Shown here piece after piece: positions 43,738 to 46,141 of a stretch of DNA of 46,141 nucleotides. Where the stretch lies: NCBI GenBank assembly GCA_017398945.1, contig JAFQES010000011.1, forward strand, positions 1 through 46,141. Reading direction: 5' to 3'. The DNA comes from Bacilli bacterium (GTDB lineage: Bacteria; Bacillota_I; Bacilli_A; RF39; UBA660). The position numbers were made by a program, and so were the translations under genes. How positions within the stretch are numbered: position 1 is the first letter of the stretch; every line of letters begins with the position of its first letter. The notes under the pieces were generated by a model. It was not told where the DNA came from and made no database searches. It worked only from the letters and a program-made list of their open reading frames with translations.

Positions 43738-44096
43738 AATACATAATTAGCAATTAATTTATCAAATTCTCTTACATCGACACCTTTAGATAACTTTATT
43801 TTAAAATTACCTAATTTAGTCCATAAACAAATTTCAGAATTAATATCTAGTAAACCGGCATTTTCTGTTGACCATATAATAATTGAATCATATGGAATAG
43901 AATAAACTTCTGCTTTTTTACCGGTCATTCCTTGCGCATCTCTCATAATAATTCTTTTGTTAGTAAATATAGCTGTATCTCTAAAAGTTTTGTAAGCCGC
44001 AATAGCTTTTTCGTTATTTGTTAATAAATCATTTACATCTGCAGGAACTTTACATTGCGCAAACAAAGTCCACTCTAATAATGATTTTATTTCCAT
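43731..44096 (-). CDS. Bacterial PH-domain protein
   Basis: 121 residues, all one domain. DVNDLLTNNEKAIAAYKTFRDTAIFTNKRIIMRDAQG followed by EVYSIPYDSIIIWSTE is the signature of bacterial pleckstrin-homology proteins (bPH_1/DUF1696). Usually cytoplasmic; the ligand is unknown. AAAGGAAA before the ATG, two bases after the HD gene stop. Confidence 0.85.
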   Translation of the reverse strand: MEIKSLLEWTLFAQCKVPADVNDLLTNNEKAIAAYKTFRDTAIFTNKRIIMRDAQGMTGKKAEVYSIPYDSIIIWSTENAGLLDINSEICLWTKLGNFKIKLSKGVDVREFDKLIANYVLR

Positions 44097-44098
44097 TT

Positions 44099-45085
44099 TT
44101 ATTTCCTTTCTTTTTTTCTAATATAGATATTATCTTTGTTTAACTTTATTTTTTCTTCAATTAACTTAACTTCTGCAAACGAAAATATTTCATTAATTAA
44201 AGGATAATATTCCACAGGATATTGAGCATAAACTTTATCCAATATTTTTTGGTTTTCGATAATTTCTAAGCTACCTGTAAAATTAAGATTTCTTAAAATA
44301 GTAGAAATTGTCCACCAAAGCGTATAGATAAAATTATAGTTTTCATAATTTTTTAGTTTTTCAACCGAAACATTTTCATTATAAATTGCATTTTTAAATT
44401 CTATTGTAACTTTTAGACTTTGAATTTCATTTATTTTATTATTTTTTAAATAAGTTCCTTGTCTAATAGCAAATTGATATAAATTATCAATATTATCTAT
44501 ATCTGTTAACATTTGTAACAATAAAGCTATTATATTTATTTCTTCTTCTAAAAAATCGTAACTTCCTTGAATAATAGCTTCAAAATCTTTATTTTGTAGC
44601 AATTCAGCTACTTCATTAGTAAATATTTTTGGCATATCTTCTTTATGATGATAAGCTATACAAGTTCCTATCACTGGTTGATATTTTTCTTCTATACCTA
44701 ACCTTTCAAACCCATGATGTTCTTCTAGTAAAAGATACCCATATTCAGCGTGATTTTTAAAAGCCTTATTTTTAAAAACTTTCTTATCATCAAAACTCGT
44801 GTGTAATATTGCTTGTTTATATCTACCATAATCATGGATCAATCCAATAGTTTTAATTAAATCTTCATTACTTTTAGCTAAATTTAAAAGTTTATTTAAT
44901 TCTAATAATCCTTTTATAACTCTTAAAGAATGTCGATAACTTGATGAAATAAGCGAAACTTTTTTTTCGTATAAAGATGCATTTTTTTTACTTATCTCGC
45001 TATATCCACAAATGTCTCTAGCATGTTGATAACACGAAGACAAATAGTTATTAAACTTGTTTTCAATACGATTGTAATCTAACAT
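44099..45085 (-). CDS. HD-domain phosphohydrolase
   Basis: 328 residues from the ATG at 45085 (GAAAGGAA upstream; an ATG seven codons earlier lies before that site). Metal ligands of the HD fold: YRHSLRV, IGLIHDYGRYKQ, KNHAEYG, AYHHKED and a later LTDIDNID. The HDYGR(Y) form occurs in HD proteins acting on small phosphorylated nucleotides, but no substrate can be named. The C-terminal 130 residues have no recognised domain. Extended -10 TGT-TATAAT at 45107-45115. Co-transcribed with the PH-domain gene. Confidence 0.8.
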   Translation of the reverse strand: MLDYNRIENKFNNYLSSCYQHARDICGYSEISKKNASLYEKKVSLISSSYRHSLRVIKGLLELNKLLNLAKSNEDLIKTIGLIHDYGRYKQAILHTSFDDKKVFKNKAFKNHAEYGYLLLEEHHGFERLGIEEKYQPVIGTCIAYHHKEDMPKIFTNEVAELLQNKDFEAIIQGSYDFLEEEINIIALLLQMLTDIDNIDNLYQFAIRQGTYLKNNKINEIQSLKVTIEFKNAIYNENVSVEKLKNYENYNFIYTLWWTISTILRNLNFTGSLEIIENQKILDKVYAQYPVEYYPLINEIFSFAEVKLIEEKIKLNKDNIYIRKKERK

Positions 45086-45106
45086 AATATTATTCCTTTC
45101 ATGCAT

Positions 45107-45115
45107 ATTATAACA
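45107..45115 (-). promoter_or_regulatory. Extended -10 before the HD-domain gene
   Basis: TGT-TATAAT on the minus strand, 21 bases upstream of the chosen ATG; the -35 is weak (TTTATG). Confidence 0.45.
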
Positions 45116-45152
45116 TTAATTAAAGTCCACATAAATTAAATCTTCTTTTATC

Positions 45153-45815
45153 TCAATTATTTAAATAACTTTCATCGTTATAGATAATTGCGTAAAATAT
45201 TTTTTCTTGATTACTATCTAATTGTTCAATGACTATATTAATTGAATTATAAGATTTATTTTCAAATAAATTTTCTATAAAATCATTAACTTTTTTTGTA
45301 TTTACATCACTAAAATCCAAAGCAAAATTTATTGTATTAGGAGAACAATTTGTCTGTTTACAGCCAAGATCTTCTTCAATTTTTACTTTTACTTTATCAT
45401 CATAAACATATACTTCATACCAATCTATACTATTATTGTAATGAAGACGATATTTATAATTTTGATCTTTATCTATAATAACCCCTATGATAAAAAAAAC
45501 TAAAAACACAGCCATAATTATCATAGTAATTAATCTCCCATTTTTCCCTTTTTTGAATAACTTTATTAAACCATAAACACCCCATGTAACACCAATAGTT
45601 CCTATAGTTTTCGAAATCACATAAATCATTATAACACACAAAATAAATGAACCAAATAAATATACAAGGATTTCAAGTCCATTAGTAGCTGGATTATTTG
45701 CTTCAAAATTATATTTTAATCCACAATATGTTAGTATCCCAAGTATTATTCCTAATCCTAATACTACTAAAGAAATTATTAACAAAATTTTTTTGATTTT
45801 TTCTTCCCGTTTCAT
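45153..45815 (-). CDS. Membrane protein with C-terminal outside domain, unknown function
   Basis: 220 residues. Three membrane segments (about 10-30, 48-72, 94-114), then about 100 polar residues with a cysteine pair (LGCKQTNC), probably outside the cell. AAGGAG precedes the ATG; extended -10 TGT-TATAAT at 45838-45846. No clear terminator after it, so read-through into the HD gene is possible. Family not recognised. Confidence 0.7.
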   Translation of the reverse strand: MKREEKIKKILLIISLVVLGLGIILGILTYCGLKYNFEANNPATNGLEILVYLFGSFILCVIMIYVISKTIGTIGVTWGVYGLIKLFKKGKNGRLITMIIMAVFLVFFIIGVIIDKDQNYKYRLHYNNSIDWYEVYVYDDKVKVKIEEDLGCKQTNCSPNTINFALDFSDVNTKKVNDFIENLFENKSYNSINIVIEQLDSNQEKIFYAIIYNDESYLNN

Positions 45816-45837
45816 GTAAATCTCCTTTTTTTATTTT

Positions 45838-45846
45838 ATTATAACA
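45838..45846 (-). promoter_or_regulatory. Extended -10 of the 220-residue membrane gene
   Basis: TGT-TATAAT on the minus strand, about 22 bases before the ATG; no good -35. Confidence 0.45.
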
Positions 45847-45909
45847 TTTATTCGTATCTTTATATTTAAAAAAATTTATATTTACACTTATTGTACTTTT
45901 TACTTTGTC

Positions 45910-46141
45910 CTATAAGGACATCCTACTGGCAGCACTATTTTGTGCTTCGAATTGCTTATCGCTTTCACTACTTTTACTACAGCTATTTAAATAGAGTAAA
46001 TGTTTTACTTTCTTCCCAGTAAATGGATCAATGTACTCTTTGCTACTTAAATCATCATGTAATTTATCTTCTTTCAATTGATTTGCTATATACTCCTTTA
46101 TTACTTTTGTATTTTTTCCTACTGTATCTACATAATATCCT
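45910..46141 (-). CDS. IS200/IS605-family transposase TnpA, C-terminal part (partial)
   Basis: The last 76 codons of a gene entering from the right edge. GYYVDTVGKNTKVIKEYI, then NQLKEDKLHDDLSSKEYIDPFTGKK, is the C-terminal pattern of the single-strand Y1 transposases. The tyrosine of KEYIANQ is the expected catalytic residue. A further 30-residue tail (HLLYLNSCSKSSESDK ... ASRMSL) differs from the common ending. Whether the rest is intact cannot be seen. A small hairpin TGTCC-TATAA-GGACA (45906-45920) covers the stop codon. Confidence 0.8.
   Translation of the reverse strand, partial: GYYVDTVGKNTKVIKEYIANQLKEDKLHDDLSSKEYIDPFTGKKVKHLLYLNSCSKSSESDKQFEAQNSAASRMSL

Noticed and set aside
1-46141. 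CRISPR arrays, tRNA or rRNA genes, diversity-generating retroelement, prophage
   Set aside because: No regularly spaced repeats, no cloverleaf or conserved rRNA segments, no reverse transcriptase, no phage structural genes were seen.

Overview
This is an AT-rich chromosomal stretch of a low-GC Gram-positive (Bacillota) bacterium, most likely an uncultured, probably gut-associated Bacilli-like lineage. It uses the standard genetic code: TGA is a genuine stop, for example for rpoB and for the rsmC-like gene. SigE, SpoIIGA, SigG and a YlmC/YmxH protein point to an endospore former. The surface proteins (dockerin plus cleaved-adhesin domains, BspA-type leucine-rich repeats) are typical of gut Firmicutes. 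Nearly all genes lie on the minus strand. The clear plus-strand exceptions are a lipoprotein, a decayed transposase, lexA and tmcAL; a small membrane protein at 23607 is probable.

Layout. 1-5349: the 5' end of a surface-protein paralogue, then the lepA-hemW-cadherin-like operon and a two-gene membrane operon behind a palindromic operator. 5538-8373: lipoprotein, miaA and a dockerin-bearing secreted adhesin whose 5' end and promoter duplicate those at the left edge. 8595-9859: an ISL3-type insertion sequence with a broken transposase, inserted directly behind the rpoC stop codon and separating rpoC from its probable terminator. 9868-18209: rpoC, rpoB, an RsmC-like methyltransferase and HU. 18366-20430: a UgtP/MGDG-synthase-like glycosyltransferase, then a 46-residue membrane protein divergent from lexA, with two LexA boxes between them. 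20470-22290: four overlapping membrane-protein genes, including a 48-residue one. 22396-25273: rhomboid protease, a small plus-strand membrane protein, rluD-type pseudouridine synthase and lspA.

25308-31728 is the cell-division/sporulation cluster ftsA-ftsZ-spoIIGA-sigE-[BspA-like gene]-sigG-ylmC. Its order matches Bacillus except for the surface-protein gene wedged between sigE and sigG. A paralogue of that gene sits just upstream of ftsA (31821-33869). 33974-39231: rpmF and yceD, divergent from tmcAL, then mutM and polA. 39340-41055: a large transporter with Ca-binding-type DxDxDG repeats inserted in a loop. 41214-45815: accessory operons (zeta-like ATPase, ASCH protein, L-lactate dehydrogenase, PH-domain and HD-domain proteins, membrane proteins). 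45910 to the right edge: the C-terminus of an IS200/IS605 transposase.

The most interesting signals are these: a hairpin that both looks like a terminator and buries the sigG ribosome-binding site; an SOS-controlled micro-protein in the place of YneA; a terminator overlapping Spo0A-box-like sequence ahead of spoIIGA-sigE; the translationally coupled four-gene membrane operon; and the transporter with the calcium-repeat insertion. I saw no tRNA, rRNA, CRISPR array or known riboswitch. The only gene-free stretch over 300 bases is 8374-8717. It holds the adhesin promoter, the stranded rpoC terminator candidate and the IS left end.
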